This document shows, in pieces, positions 18,189 to 28,346 of a stretch of 64,000 nt of DNA; position 1 is the first letter of the stretch, and every line of letters begins with the position of its first letter. The stretch comes from an uncultured Lachnospiraceae bacterium (lineage in GTDB: Bacteria > Bacillota > Clostridia > Lachnospirales > Lachnospiraceae): contig CAMAGI010000001.1 of NCBI GenBank assembly GCA_945833775.1, positions 1-64,000 of the forward strand. The letters are read 5' to 3'. The position numbers and the translations under genes are program-made. The notes under the pieces were generated by a model. It ran no database searches. It was not told where the DNA came from and saw only the letters and a program-made list of their open reading frames with translations.

Positions 18189-19610
18189 TTACGCAACCAG
18201 GAAGAACTTAATCAGGAAGATTGCGGAAAGAACATAAGTAAGTACGGATACGTCCTTTGCCTTACCGGTGAAAAGCTTGATTACAGTGTAAGCAATCAGT
18301 CCGAGGCCGATTGCGTGTCCGATGGAACCGGAAATGGGCATCGCAATCAACATGATTGCAACCGGCAGAGACTGGGTAATATCCTCGAAATTGATATTCT
18401 TCAGTCCGGTAATCATAAGTACACCGACATAGATCAGGGCGGAAGAGGTTGCTGCCGCAGGGATGATTGCCGCTACGGGAGCAAGGAACATACAAGCCAG
18501 GAAGGTGATACCGGTAACAAGAGCGGTAAGTCCGGTACGTCCGCCTGCCTCAACACCGGATGCAGACTCAATGAAAGTGGTAACGGTGGAGGTACCGGTA
18601 GCGGAACCTACTACCGTGCCGACTGCATCTGCAAGAAGCGCTTCCTTCATCTGGGGCATTTTGCCGTCCTTGTCAAGCATTCCCGCACGGCTTGCAGTAC
18701 CAACCAAAGTTCCGATGGTGTCGAACATATCGATGATGCAGAACGTAATAATCAGGGTAATAACGGTGAACCACCCGATCTGGGCAAACCCTGCAAAATT
18801 AAACTTAAACAGTGTGGTGGAAGCCATATCTGCAAAAGGAGGAACGAAGGATGCCCCCTTTAATGCTGCAAAAGGATTTACGCCCAGGAAAATAGCTTCA
18901 CCTGCCCAGTAAACCACACTTGCAACCAGCATACCGATGATTACGGCTGCCTTAATGCCCTTCTGTGCAAGAATCACAATCACAAACAGACCGATTAGCA
19001 TAGTGACAACCGAAAGCACCATTGCTGCGTAGCCGCTTCCCATGCTTGTCTGGGCAAGGCTGGGGGTCAGTGCTCCGAAGAAATCACGCATTGCGTAGAA
19101 CGGTCCACCGTTCTCGGAGTAGATACCTGCATTGGAGCCAAAGCCGATGTTCATAAGCATCAGGCCGATCGCAGGTGCAATACCGAGTCGAACGCCGAGA
19201 GGAATTGCCTCAACAATCTTCTCACGTACATTCAGTACAGAAAGAATTATGAAAACAATACCCTCGATCAGGATGATGCAGAGTGCTGCCTGGAAGGATG
19301 CCACATAGGACATACCGGTCAGGCCTGCGATGTTGGCAACGACAATTGCAAAGAAGCTGTTAAGTCCCATGCCGGGTGCCATTGCAAAGGGCTTGTTTGC
19401 GGCAAATGCCATAACAAACATACCGATTGCGGAAGCAATACAGGTTGCCAGGAAAACACCGTTCCAAAGCTTGGATCCGACATCAAATCCTGTCAACAGA
19501 TTGGGATTCAGGGCGATGATATAGGCCATCGTCATGAAGGTGGTGAGTCCGGCCACAACCTCAGTTTTGACATTGGTGCCGTTCTCTTTGAGTTTGAAGA
19601 ATTTCTCCAT
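18189..19610 (-). CDS. NCS2 family permease (adenine/guanine/hypoxanthine type)
   Basis: AGLTTFMTMAYIIALNPNLL; GMGLNSFFA; FDTIGTLVGTASRAG; GTSTVTTFIESASGVEAGGRTGLT. Confidence 0.95.
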   Translation of the reverse strand: MEKFFKLKENGTNVKTEVVAGLTTFMTMAYIIALNPNLLTGFDVGSKLWNGVFLATCIASAIGMFVMAFAANKPFAMAPGMGLNSFFAIVVANIAGLTGMSYVASFQAALCIILIEGIVFIILSVLNVREKIVEAIPLGVRLGIAPAIGLMLMNIGFGSNAGIYSENGGPFYAMRDFFGALTPSLAQTSMGSGYAAMVLSVVTMLIGLFVIVILAQKGIKAAVIIGMLVASVVYWAGEAIFLGVNPFAALKGASFVPPFADMASTTLFKFNFAGFAQIGWFTVITLIITFCIIDMFDTIGTLVGTASRAGMLDKDGKMPQMKEALLADAVGTVVGSATGTSTVTTFIESASGVEAGGRTGLTALVTGITFLACMFLAPVAAIIPAAATSSALIYVGVLMITGLKNINFEDITQSLPVAIMLIAMPISGSIGHAIGLGLIAYTVIKLFTGKAKDVSVLTYVLSAIFLIKFFLVA

Positions 19611-19638
19611 TGGTTCTCCCTCCTAAGTGAATAGTTTT

Positions 19639-19687
19639 GCGGTTTTCCAACCGCGGTTTCTTTATGATGTCCGGCAAAAGTGCCGGA
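19639..19687 (-). other. Two tandem hairpins in the amidohydrolase-NCS2 spacer
   Basis: Minus: TCCGGCA CTTT TGCCGGA and GCGGTT GGAA AACCGC, 15 nt apart. Confidence 0.7.
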
Positions 19688-19694
19688 TAGCATA

Positions 19695-20996
19695 CTACTG
19701 AAGGATGCGCTTCGCAATCCGTTCGCATTTCGCGTAGATGGAATCCACACTCTCTCCCACATTGAATTCGCCGTTGCGATATAGGATTTTTCCCCCGACC
19801 ATGGTCATCAGCACGTTAGATTTGCTTCCGCTGTAGACCAGATTTTTGCGGATATTGTGCATGGGCTGCATATTGGGCTGTTTCAGGTCAATCAGAATGA
19901 TATCGGCGTATTTCCCCTTCGCAAGCGTATCTGCACGATTCAGTCCCATTGCCTTTGCACCGTGTACGGTAGCCATACGCAGCACACTGGCTGCATCCAC
20001 ACAGGCGGCATCCTTCTCCCGCACTTTTGCCAGCCCTGTCACCAGAAACATCTCGCGGAACATATCCAGACAATTGTTGCTCGCCGGGCCGTCCGTTCCG
20101 ATTGCAACCGGAATCTTTCGCTTTTCAAACTCCGCAATGGGTGCTATTCCGCTGGCAAGCTTTAAATTGGATGCCGGGTTGGTGATTGCATAGAGCCTTC
20201 TTTTGCGGAACACATCCATATCCTGTTCCGTCATATGTACACAGTGAAAACATCCGCCTCCGAATTCGAAGATCCCCATGGAATCCAGGAACATTGCCGG
20301 AGTCATTCCGTAACGTACCTTACATTCCTCCACCTCAGCTTGTGTCTCCGCCAAATGGGTGTACACAGGCGCCCTGTGTCTGTGTGCGAGCTGAGACACC
20401 CGGTAAAGCAGCTCCTTGGAGCAGGTATATTCCGCATGAAAACCAAGCTGATAACTGATCAGTGAATTCTTTTTATTCCACTTCAGATACTCCTCCTCCA
20501 CCTGCTCCGGTGAAGAACTGAAGTTATTCAGTCCGGACACAAGCACACAGCGCATCCCCATGTCCATGCATGCCTCGGCGATGGTATCCGGCGTGAGATA
20601 CATGTCGAATATGGCAGTGATACCACTGGTGAGATACTCCAGAACAGCAAGTCTGGTCAGCTCATAGATATCTTCCCCGGAAAGCTTGGCTTCCATGGGA
20701 AAAACCTTCTCATTCAGCCAGGTTTGCAGCGGTACGTCATCCGCATAAGAGCGCAGGAATGTCATCCCGGAATGGGTATGTGCATTTTTGAATCCGGGCA
20801 TGAGAAGATTTTCGTGGCAATCCATCTCAATATCCCAGTCGATTCTGGGGATTTCCTTCCGGTTCCACTCCTCTTTCAGCGAACTTTGATCCGCAATATA
20901 GGCAATCTTATCATTTTTGATCCAGATTTCTCCCTGAAAGATGTCACGATGTTTCTCCATCGTAAGAATTCTCGCATTGTACAGTCGTATATTCAT
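19695..20996 (-). CDS. Amidohydrolase (SAH/MTA/guanine-type aminohydrolase)
   Basis: LLMPGFKNAHTHSGM, THLAETQAEVEEC, VAIGTDGPASNNCLDMFREM; ATGA overlap with cdd. Confidence 0.88.
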   Translation of the reverse strand: MNIRLYNARILTMEKHRDIFQGEIWIKNDKIAYIADQSSLKEEWNRKEIPRIDWDIEMDCHENLLMPGFKNAHTHSGMTFLRSYADDVPLQTWLNEKVFPMEAKLSGEDIYELTRLAVLEYLTSGITAIFDMYLTPDTIAEACMDMGMRCVLVSGLNNFSSSPEQVEEEYLKWNKKNSLISYQLGFHAEYTCSKELLYRVSQLAHRHRAPVYTHLAETQAEVEECKVRYGMTPAMFLDSMGIFEFGGGCFHCVHMTEQDMDVFRKRRLYAITNPASNLKLASGIAPIAEFEKRKIPVAIGTDGPASNNCLDMFREMFLVTGLAKVREKDAACVDAASVLRMATVHGAKAMGLNRADTLAKGKYADIILIDLKQPNMQPMHNIRKNLVYSGSKSNVLMTMVGGKILYRNGEFNVGESVDSIYAKCERIAKRILQ

Positions 20997-21436
20997 TGCC
21001 AGCCTCCGAATCCCTCCGGCAGCAGTTTTGCCAGAGTCCATACCTTATAGTCTTCTCGCGACCTGGCGACAATGACCGTCAGATCATCGCCTCCCAGTTC
21101 TTTCATCACCTGACGACAGATTCCGCAGGGATATGCATAATCCTTCACAGAGTATGGCTTCTCATCCTGTCCCTGCCATACTCCTCCCACAATGGCGATC
21201 GCCCGAAAATCTCGTGCTCCCTCGCTTACCGCCTTAAAAAATGCGGTTCTCTCGGCACAGTTTGTGGCTCCGAAAGAGGCGTTCTCCACATTGCATCCGG
21301 TAAAAATCCGGCTGTCCGCACAGGCAAGTGCCGCTCCCACCGCATAACCGGAATAGGGAATGTATGCATTTTTTCTGGCTTCGAATGCCATTTCAATCAA
21401 TTCGACGATAGCGGCATCCGCCATGTTTGTCTTCAT
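20993..21436 (-). CDS. cdd: Cytidine deaminase
   Basis: YIPYSGYAVGAAL, GCNVENASFGATNCAERTA, YPCGICRQVMKE. Confidence 0.95.
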   Translation of the reverse strand: MKTNMADAAIVELIEMAFEARKNAYIPYSGYAVGAALACADSRIFTGCNVENASFGATNCAERTAFFKAVSEGARDFRAIAIVGGVWQGQDEKPYSVKDYAYPCGICRQVMKELGGDDLTVIVARSREDYKVWTLAKLLPEGFGGWQ

Positions 21437-21472
21437 GGAAGCTTGTCCCTCCGTATCCCGGTCTGTCCCCGG

Positions 21473-22312
21473 TCAAATGTTCAACCCTGCAAATTTCCGA
21501 ACCGATTCCGTCACCAGCTTTTTAAAGCAGGGTGCTGCCTTATCTGCAGCCTCCTGAACCTCTTCGTGGGTCAACGGCTCCGATGTCATTCCGGCGGCGA
21601 GATTACTGATGCAGGAAATACCGCAGATACGCATTCCGCAGTGGTTTGCCGCGATCGCCTCCACTACCGTGCTCATCCCGACCGCATCCGCACCGAGGGT
21701 GCGCAACAAATGGATATCCGCCGGAGATTCAAAAGAAGGCCCCGTAAGCTGGGCATAGACTCCCTCCTGAAGATAGATGCCGTTCTCGGAAGCAGCACTC
21801 TTAATCAGTTTCTGCAATTCGGGATCGTAAACATGGCTCATATCCGGGAATCTGGTGCCCAGCTCCTCCACATTGGGACCGATCAGGGGATTGGGTGCAA
21901 ACAATGCAATCTGATCCCTTATCAACATCAGATCCCCCGCATGAAAGCTCTTATTGACGCCACCCGCGGCATTGGTCAAAAACAGAATCTTTGCCCCCAT
22001 AAGCTTCATCAGTCTGGTCGGGAGCACCACATCCGAAACCGGATAGCCCTCATAGTAATGCACTCTTCCCTTCATGCAGACAACCGGAATCTCATCCAGA
22101 TATCCGAAGATAAATTTACCCGCATGTCCGGGCACGGTAGACACCGGGAAGCCCTCAATGTCACCATAGGGAATATCTTTTTCGACCCGGATATTGTCTG
22201 CGTAATCTCCAAGCCCGGAACCCAGAACAATTGCGACCTTTGGCACAAAGTCCGTCATCCTGCGCACACACTCATAACACCTTATCAGTTTCTCATAAAC
22301 CGCAGAAGCCAT
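21473..22312 (-). CDS. punA: Purine nucleoside phosphorylase I
   Basis: VAIVLGSGLGDYAD, GRVHYYEGYP, LTNAAGGVN, AVGMSTVVEAIAANH. Confidence 0.95.
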   Translation of the reverse strand: MASAVYEKLIRCYECVRRMTDFVPKVAIVLGSGLGDYADNIRVEKDIPYGDIEGFPVSTVPGHAGKFIFGYLDEIPVVCMKGRVHYYEGYPVSDVVLPTRLMKLMGAKILFLTNAAGGVNKSFHAGDLMLIRDQIALFAPNPLIGPNVEELGTRFPDMSHVYDPELQKLIKSAASENGIYLQEGVYAQLTGPSFESPADIHLLRTLGADAVGMSTVVEAIAANHCGMRICGISCISNLAAGMTSEPLTHEEVQEAADKAAPCFKKLVTESVRKFAGLNI

Positions 22313-22314
22313 TT

Positions 22315-23919
22315 TTATTCCTCCTTTTTTTCACACTCTTTGTCCAACGGTCCCAGTTTCACCACCACGGTATTATTCTGGATCTGTACACAATTTTCCT
22401 GCGGATAGGCAGGCATATAGTACCAGTAGTCCACATAATCCGCTACCTCATCCTGTTCTATCAGCCGGTAATCACGACCCAGGGTATGAAGAAATCCGAT
22501 CACACGTCTGGAACTGAAATAAAATCTGGGTTCCTCATCCGTATCATGATCAAAAAACGATACTCCGATCATTTCTCCCTCGACACAGGAACGATTGCCG
22601 CTAAATTCATGTCTCCCCAAAAAGACCACCGGCAGATTCTTTCCGTTCATAACGACGTCGATCCGATTGATCAGATCCCTGCCGATCCGTTCATCTTCGG
22701 CATATCTGCAGGCATCGGTATAGTACAGCGCCAGAGATCTTCCGATCTGCGACCAGATGCCGGTGATACAGACAAGCGCTGTTACAATCCACACAATCCC
22801 CCCGGAGATTCCGAGCTCCCCAATCCGACCACTCAGAGGATGTTCTTCCAAAAAAAGCATAACCGTAAGCCAGGCCAGATATGCAGTGGCACAGGGAAGC
22901 ACCAGCTGAGATCGTATAACCGGGGAGGACCCCATAAGAAAGGTCATCAAAAACGGGGTAAGAAGCAGCGATCCATAGAGGAAAGCAATCCATCCGGCTC
23001 CCGTTTTTCCTGCATTAGAACGTTTGACTTTTCCGATCAGCAGACAGGCTGCAAGAATACACAAAGCACCAAAACTGAAATGATAAAAGACACTTTTATA
23101 TCCCGTGAACACGCGCACTACATGGGCAAGCATCCGATAGAGCCCCTTTGCGACCGATTCGCTGCCCCACTTAATCTGGTTGTTCAGATATTCGGAGGGC
23201 GAAAAAAAGAAGCAGGTGATCGCCTGGTTCAACAGGAATGCTGTGAGAAATACTGCGACGTATACAAAAACCTGACGGAGCATCTCTTTGGAGGTAATCC
23301 GCTCCCCCGCCGTAAGCCTTCGAAGTGTATCCGTAAGAAGCAGGGATACCGCTCCAAATATAAAGAGCGGCACAAAGCTTTGATAGAGCGAGAAAGCGAG
23401 CAGTAAACACAAAACCGAGGTCAATGCATACCAACCATCCCGAATTCCTTCCCTAAGGCTCAGCCTCCGGCTCAAAAACAGAGCTGCCACAGTAATCAGA
23501 AGCCCCACACAGATCTCCATACTCTGCAGGGAAAAGTAGAACTGTTCCACCCAGACAGGATGGCTTGCCAGGAGAAATCCTCCCACAAGAAAAGCCGCTA
23601 AACTGCCCTTTTCTTCATGCCCGCCATAAACCCTCTCCCATAAAAAAAGCATAAAAAAGACCGAAAGAGTAAACAGAACAATGGTCATGCCACCGGCCAG
23701 ATAGGGATTGAAGGTGCTGTTGCCAAACAGATACTTTAACAAGACAAGACCGCCGCGTCCCGTATGCACCCATCCGTTATAAAACCCTAAGCCACTGTTC
23801 ATAATATCTTCCGAATCAATGCCGATCACAGTCGAGTGCAGTTTTGAGCCATGTACAAAAAACACAAACAACCCCATCAATACAATGCGGTTGCGATACT
23901 TTTCGATAAACTGTTTCAC
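22315..23919 (-). CDS. Multi-TM glucosyltransferase-domain (GtrII-like) membrane protein
   Basis: ~10 TM segments; DSEDIMNSGLGFYNGWVHTGRGGLVLL; likely GTG start after AAAGGA RBS. Confidence 0.65.
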   Translation of the reverse strand: MKQFIEKYRNRIVLMGLFVFFVHGSKLHSTVIGIDSEDIMNSGLGFYNGWVHTGRGGLVLLKYLFGNSTFNPYLAGGMTIVLFTLSVFFMLFLWERVYGGHEEKGSLAAFLVGGFLLASHPVWVEQFYFSLQSMEICVGLLITVAALFLSRRLSLREGIRDGWYALTSVLCLLLAFSLYQSFVPLFIFGAVSLLLTDTLRRLTAGERITSKEMLRQVFVYVAVFLTAFLLNQAITCFFFSPSEYLNNQIKWGSESVAKGLYRMLAHVVRVFTGYKSVFYHFSFGALCILAACLLIGKVKRSNAGKTGAGWIAFLYGSLLLTPFLMTFLMGSSPVIRSQLVLPCATAYLAWLTVMLFLEEHPLSGRIGELGISGGIVWIVTALVCITGIWSQIGRSLALYYTDACRYAEDERIGRDLINRIDVVMNGKNLPVVFLGRHEFSGNRSCVEGEMIGVSFFDHDTDEEPRFYFSSRRVIGFLHTLGRDYRLIEQDEVADYVDYWYYMPAYPQENCVQIQNNTVVVKLGPLDKECEKKEE

Positions 23920-24054
23920 GATGAATTTCCTTTTGCATAAATCTGACAAATGCAACAAAAACATTATACAAAATATTCAAATAAAAAGCAATTCATTTGT
24001 TTTCTATTTCAGAATGTGATAGTATGGTAAAAAAGAATGATACGGAGCAAGAAA

Positions 24055-25512
24055 ATGACCAGAGCGATCAAGGCCGTCAAAAGAATATGGGAAAAGGATT
24101 CCGCCCGTCTGACGGACATTTTATACTATGCTGCTTATGTCATTATTGCACTCTCCCTGCTGTTTAAACAGCCTTTCGGCAATCCGCCCGATGAGTACAA
24201 TCGCTTTCTGATTCCCTCCTACATTGCCGAACACGGAACGCTGCCGAACGGCTACGAGGAGGAAATCCGGATTCCGGGCTATGGCTTCTCATACGCCTTT
24301 CAACCGATCCTGCCCTATATGGCACAGGGCTATGCCATGCGATTGGTCGGGCTGTTTACACAGGATGCCCCGGTCCTTCTCTATACTGCACGACTTGTCA
24401 ATTTTCTCTTCGGTCTTATACAGGCATACTTTGTAAGGAAATTGGCCAATTTATGGTTTTCGGACAAGCGATTTGCCACTCTGTTTTGCTTTCTGGTTCT
24501 GTTTTTACCCCAGAGCATTTTCGTGCACACCTATGTCAATACCGATTCCTGTTGTATGATGTCCATTGCAATCCTGCTCTACGGATTGACCAAAGGACTC
24601 AAAGGAGGGTTCGATTTCTCCTCCATAAGCAGCCTGTCGGTCGGAATCATCCTATGCGCGTTGTCCTATTACAATGCATACGGCTTTATTTTAAGTGCCA
24701 TCCTTCTGTTCACCGCTTCCTTTCTTTCCCGGAAAGAAGGGCGCTTACATTTTGCCGTTCGGGATTTTATGCGAATCGGCGGCCTAATCAGTATCCTCGT
24801 GCTTCTCGGCATCGGCTGGTGGTTTATCCGCTGTGCTGTTTTATACGACGGTGATTTTCTGGGGCTTAAAACCCGGGACGCCTGCGCATCGCTCTATGCG
24901 CTTCCCGCCTACCATCCTGCCACCAGAGTCACCTGGCAGAGTCAAGGCTTTTCCGTGTTTGATATGCTGACCAAATCGGATTTTGTGACACTTTCCGGGC
25001 TCAGTTTTATCGGTATCTATGGCCCCATGAATATCATTACCGCCCTGTGGATCTACCGCATGTACAAATACCTCTTCTGGTGCAGCATCCTCATCGGCGC
25101 AATCCTGTCCGTCCTGCGCCGTCAGGAACTTCCGTTTCTCACCGGCCGCAGATGTATGAACCGTTTTTTCCATGCCAACATGATTTTCTGTATACTGATG
25201 CCCTGCATTCTCAGTGTCGTTTATTCCTACCGTATCGACTATCAGCCTCAGGGACGTTATCTTCTCCCCGCACTGTTTCCCTTCATGCTGTATTGCACAA
25301 GAGGTCTGGAAGCAATTGTGCGGACATTTCTCGACGGTGCAAAACGTCACAAACCCGCCGCAGGACGCCTTGCGGAATCCATCGCGACGGGTCTGTGCTC
25401 ATTCTTGATTCTTATGGTCCTTGTATCCCTCTGCGTGACCGTTTACGGATACGCCTATCCTGTCTACACACTGGGAACCGATTCTCTGGATATCAATGCC
25501 TTCTTCAGATGA
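24055..25512 (+). CDS. Multi-TM membrane protein, DUF2142/PMT-like glycosyltransferase fold
   Basis: FGNPPDEYNRFLIPSYIAEHGTLPNGYEEE followed by many TM segments; ACGGAGC RBS. Confidence 0.65.
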   Translation: MTRAIKAVKRIWEKDSARLTDILYYAAYVIIALSLLFKQPFGNPPDEYNRFLIPSYIAEHGTLPNGYEEEIRIPGYGFSYAFQPILPYMAQGYAMRLVGLFTQDAPVLLYTARLVNFLFGLIQAYFVRKLANLWFSDKRFATLFCFLVLFLPQSIFVHTYVNTDSCCMMSIAILLYGLTKGLKGGFDFSSISSLSVGIILCALSYYNAYGFILSAILLFTASFLSRKEGRLHFAVRDFMRIGGLISILVLLGIGWWFIRCAVLYDGDFLGLKTRDACASLYALPAYHPATRVTWQSQGFSVFDMLTKSDFVTLSGLSFIGIYGPMNIITALWIYRMYKYLFWCSILIGAILSVLRRQELPFLTGRRCMNRFFHANMIFCILMPCILSVVYSYRIDYQPQGRYLLPALFPFMLYCTRGLEAIVRTFLDGAKRHKPAAGRLAESIATGLCSFLILMVLVSLCVTVYGYAYPVYTLGTDSLDINAFFR

Positions 25513-26977
25513 TGATACACACCATGCCTCCGTTGGAATCGTTCACCACCTTCTGCATGGTGTCCTGAAGTTTCAGCTGACTCTCTTCGCCGATGGACGT
25601 CACTTTTGTCGTGATTCCGTCACTCACAAGCTGTTCCACCGTCTTACCGAAAATATTGGTATCCCAGATGTTTTCATTCTCCTCCGCCTGACCGATATAG
25701 CGGATGAGATCATCTGCCTGCTCTTTGGTTCCCACGATCGGTGCAATTTCAGTTTCAATATTGGCACGGATCATATGTATGGAAGGACTGACCGCCCGAA
25801 TCTTTACACCATATTTGTTCCCATGTCTTATAAGCTCCGGTTTATCCAAACTGATTTCCTGACGAATCGGTGTTACAACCCCATATCCTTTTGCCTTCAC
25901 ACTGTGCAATGCACTTTCTACTTTTCCGTATTCCGCCTTCATAGATGAAAACTCCTGCAGGCATCGAAGCAGTTGATATTCATCCCGGATGGATTCTCCG
26001 GTCATCTCACTGAGCATCTCATAATAATATTTCTCATCCATGGAGAGCTGCACTTTAATGCGTCCGTCACGCAGGGAAATCTCATCCGTTTTGCATTTTT
26101 TGACATATTCACATTCGATGGAAAAGGGATGATCGATCACATCGTTAACCACCGAGTATTCCGCTGCCAAAGCCTTCAGACAGCGGATCAATTCCTGTTT
26201 GATCCGGTGATCTGCCGGCAGCATCTCCACCCATTTGGGCATATAAAGTGCAATCGAGGTAATCGGGAATTCATAGAGGACGCGCTCCAGGATTCGGTAT
26301 ATATCTTCTCGCTTCAACTGTTCGCAATTCATCGGCATCACAGAGACACCGTATTTGCCCCGAATCTCTTCCGCGGTCTTTTTGGCCTCCTCCGAATAGG
26401 GCTTTTGGCTGTTGACCAGCACCAGAAACGGCTTTCCGGTTTTTTTGAGTGCCTGGATTGTCTTTTCCTCCGCTTCCAGATAGTTTCCTCTGGGAATATC
26501 CCCGAAACTACCGTCCGTGGTAATCACCAATCCGATGGTGGAATGCTCGTGCATCACCTTATCCGTTCCGATCGAGGCAGCCTGGGTAAAGGGGATTTCA
26601 TAGTCAAACCAGGGTGTTTTCACCATGCGCTCCGAATCGTCTTCCATATGCCCCGTAGCGCCTTCCACCATGTAGCCGACACAGTCAATCAGTCGCACTT
26701 TCACCTGGGTTTCATCATTTAATTTCACCAATGCCGCCTCATTGGGAACAAATTTCGGTTCCGTCGTGGTGATCGTCTTCCCTCCGGCGCTCTGCGGCAG
26801 TTCATCCTGTGCACGGGTTTTCGCATGTTCGTCCTCCATATTCGGCAAAACCATTTCATCCATAAAATGCTTGATGAATGTGGATTTACCGGTCCTGACA
26901 GGTCCCAGAACTCCGATGTAGATTTCTCCCCCGGTCCGGCACTCGATATCTTTATAAAGTTCGTATGTATTTTCCAT
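25505..26977 (-). CDS. spoIVA: Stage IV sporulation protein A
   Basis: MENTYELYKDIECRTGGEIYIGVLGPVRTGKSTFIKHFMDEMVLPN. Confidence 0.97.
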   Translation of the reverse strand: MENTYELYKDIECRTGGEIYIGVLGPVRTGKSTFIKHFMDEMVLPNMEDEHAKTRAQDELPQSAGGKTITTTEPKFVPNEAALVKLNDETQVKVRLIDCVGYMVEGATGHMEDDSERMVKTPWFDYEIPFTQAASIGTDKVMHEHSTIGLVITTDGSFGDIPRGNYLEAEEKTIQALKKTGKPFLVLVNSQKPYSEEAKKTAEEIRGKYGVSVMPMNCEQLKREDIYRILERVLYEFPITSIALYMPKWVEMLPADHRIKQELIRCLKALAAEYSVVNDVIDHPFSIECEYVKKCKTDEISLRDGRIKVQLSMDEKYYYEMLSEMTGESIRDEYQLLRCLQEFSSMKAEYGKVESALHSVKAKGYGVVTPIRQEISLDKPELIRHGNKYGVKIRAVSPSIHMIRANIETEIAPIVGTKEQADDLIRYIGQAEENENIWDTNIFGKTVEQLVSDGITTKVTSIGEESQLKLQDTMQKVVNDSNGGMVCIII

Positions 26978-26980
26978 AAC

Positions 26981-27030
26981 AAAAGACCTCCTGCAGTTGC
27001 TGTTATATGTATATGTGCAGAAGGTCCTTT
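26981..27030 (-). promoter_or_regulatory. Hairpin sequestering the spoIVA Shine-Dalgarno (possible tyrS terminator)
   Basis: Minus: AAAGGACCTTCTGC - 22 nt - GCAGGAGGTCTTTT gtt ATG; 14 pairs including 2 G:U. Confidence 0.7.
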
Positions 27031-27086
27031 TCATGCTCTTATGAAATTATTTGGAACGCACAGGCGGCAATCATACCATAACGGTC

Positions 27087-28313
27087 CTATTGCATCACAA
27101 CTCGCTTATAGCTCTTCTTTCCGCGTCTTACAACCACGCCGTCGCCTGCAAACTGCTCCGGTTCATAACAGGTCTTAATATCCGTAACTTTTTCGTTGTC
27201 AACGGTCACACCGCCCTGTTCGACAGCGCGTCTTGCCTCCGATCGGGAAGCGCAGAGACCGGACACGGCAAGTACTCCGAGAATATCAATCTTACCGTCA
27301 CGGAAATCCTCTTCCTTTAATGTACAGGTGGGCATATCCGCAGCCTGACCGCCACCGGCAAAAAGTGCGCGGGCACTCTCCTGGGCTTTGCCTGCTTCTT
27401 CTTCACCGTGTACAAGCTTGGTGAGTTCATATGCCAGAATCTCCTTCGCGGTATTGAGCTGACTGCCTTCCCATTTGTCCATCTCATCAATCTGCTCCAG
27501 CGGAAGGAAGGTCAACATACGCAGGCATTTCAGCACATCCGCATCGGACACATTTCTCCAGTACTGATAGAACTCATAGGGAGAGGTTTTCTCAGGGTCA
27601 AGCCACACCGCCCCCTTCTGGGTCTTACCCATCTTCTTGCCCTCGGAATTTAACAGCAGTGTGATGGTCATCGCATACGCGTCTTTTCCCAGCTTTCTGC
27701 GAATCAGCTCGGTTCCGCCCAGCATATTGCTCCACTGATCATCACCGCCGAACTGCATATTGCAGCCATATCTCTTATACAATTCCAGGAAATCATAGGA
27801 CTGCATGATCATATAGTTGAACTCCAAAAAACTGAGTCCCTTTTCCATACGCTGTTTGTAGCACTCCGCAGTCAACATTCTGTTGACGGAGAAATGAGCT
27901 CCTACCTCACGCAAAAACTCAATATAATTCAGGCCTCTGAGCCAGTCCGCATTATTTACCATAAGCGCTTTACCCTCGCCGAATTCGATAAAGCGGCTCA
28001 TCTGTTTCTTAAAGCACTCGCAATTGTGGTCGATCATTTCTGTGGTCATCATGGTTCTCATGTCACTTCTTCCGGAGGGATCGCCGATCATTGCGGTACC
28101 GCCGCCAATCAGAGCAATGGGCTTGTTGCCGGCCATCTGCAGTCTCTTCATCAGGCAAAGGGCCATGAAGTGTCCCACATGAAGGCTGTCCGCTGTGGGA
28201 TCGAAACCAATGTAAAAGGTTGCTTTTCCATGATTGATCAGCTCCTTGATTTCCTCCTCGTCCGTAAGCTGTGCAAGCAGGCCTCTGGCCTTTAATTCAT
28301 CATAAACCGTCAT
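27087..28313 (-). CDS. tyrS: Tyrosyl-tRNA synthetase
   Basis: [39 protein letters not shown]-terminal S4 domain. Confidence 0.97.
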   Translation of the reverse strand: MTVYDELKARGLLAQLTDEEEIKELINHGKATFYIGFDPTADSLHVGHFMALCLMKRLQMAGNKPIALIGGGTAMIGDPSGRSDMRTMMTTEMIDHNCECFKKQMSRFIEFGEGKALMVNNADWLRGLNYIEFLREVGAHFSVNRMLTAECYKQRMEKGLSFLEFNYMIMQSYDFLELYKRYGCNMQFGGDDQWSNMLGGTELIRRKLGKDAYAMTITLLLNSEGKKMGKTQKGAVWLDPEKTSPYEFYQYWRNVSDADVLKCLRMLTFLPLEQIDEMDKWEGSQLNTAKEILAYELTKLVHGEEEAGKAQESARALFAGGGQAADMPTCTLKEEDFRDGKIDILGVLAVSGLCASRSEARRAVEQGGVTVDNEKVTDIKTCYEPEQFAGDGVVVRRGKKSYKRVVMQ

Positions 28314-28346
28314 TTTTCTTCTCCTCTTTCTATTGATTAACGTGCT

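Noticed and set aside
19611-19694. Purine riboswitch upstream of the NCS2 permease
   Set aside because: Two simple hairpins only; conserved three-way-junction core sequences are absent on visual inspection. An Infernal scan would settle it.
20996-22408. 470-aa plus-strand open frame
   Set aside because: Antisense shadow of cdd and punA; no RBS or recognisable domains.
28314-28346. T-box riboswitch upstream of tyrS
   Set aside because: Only about 33 bp separate tyrS from the GNAT gene; no room for a T-box leader.
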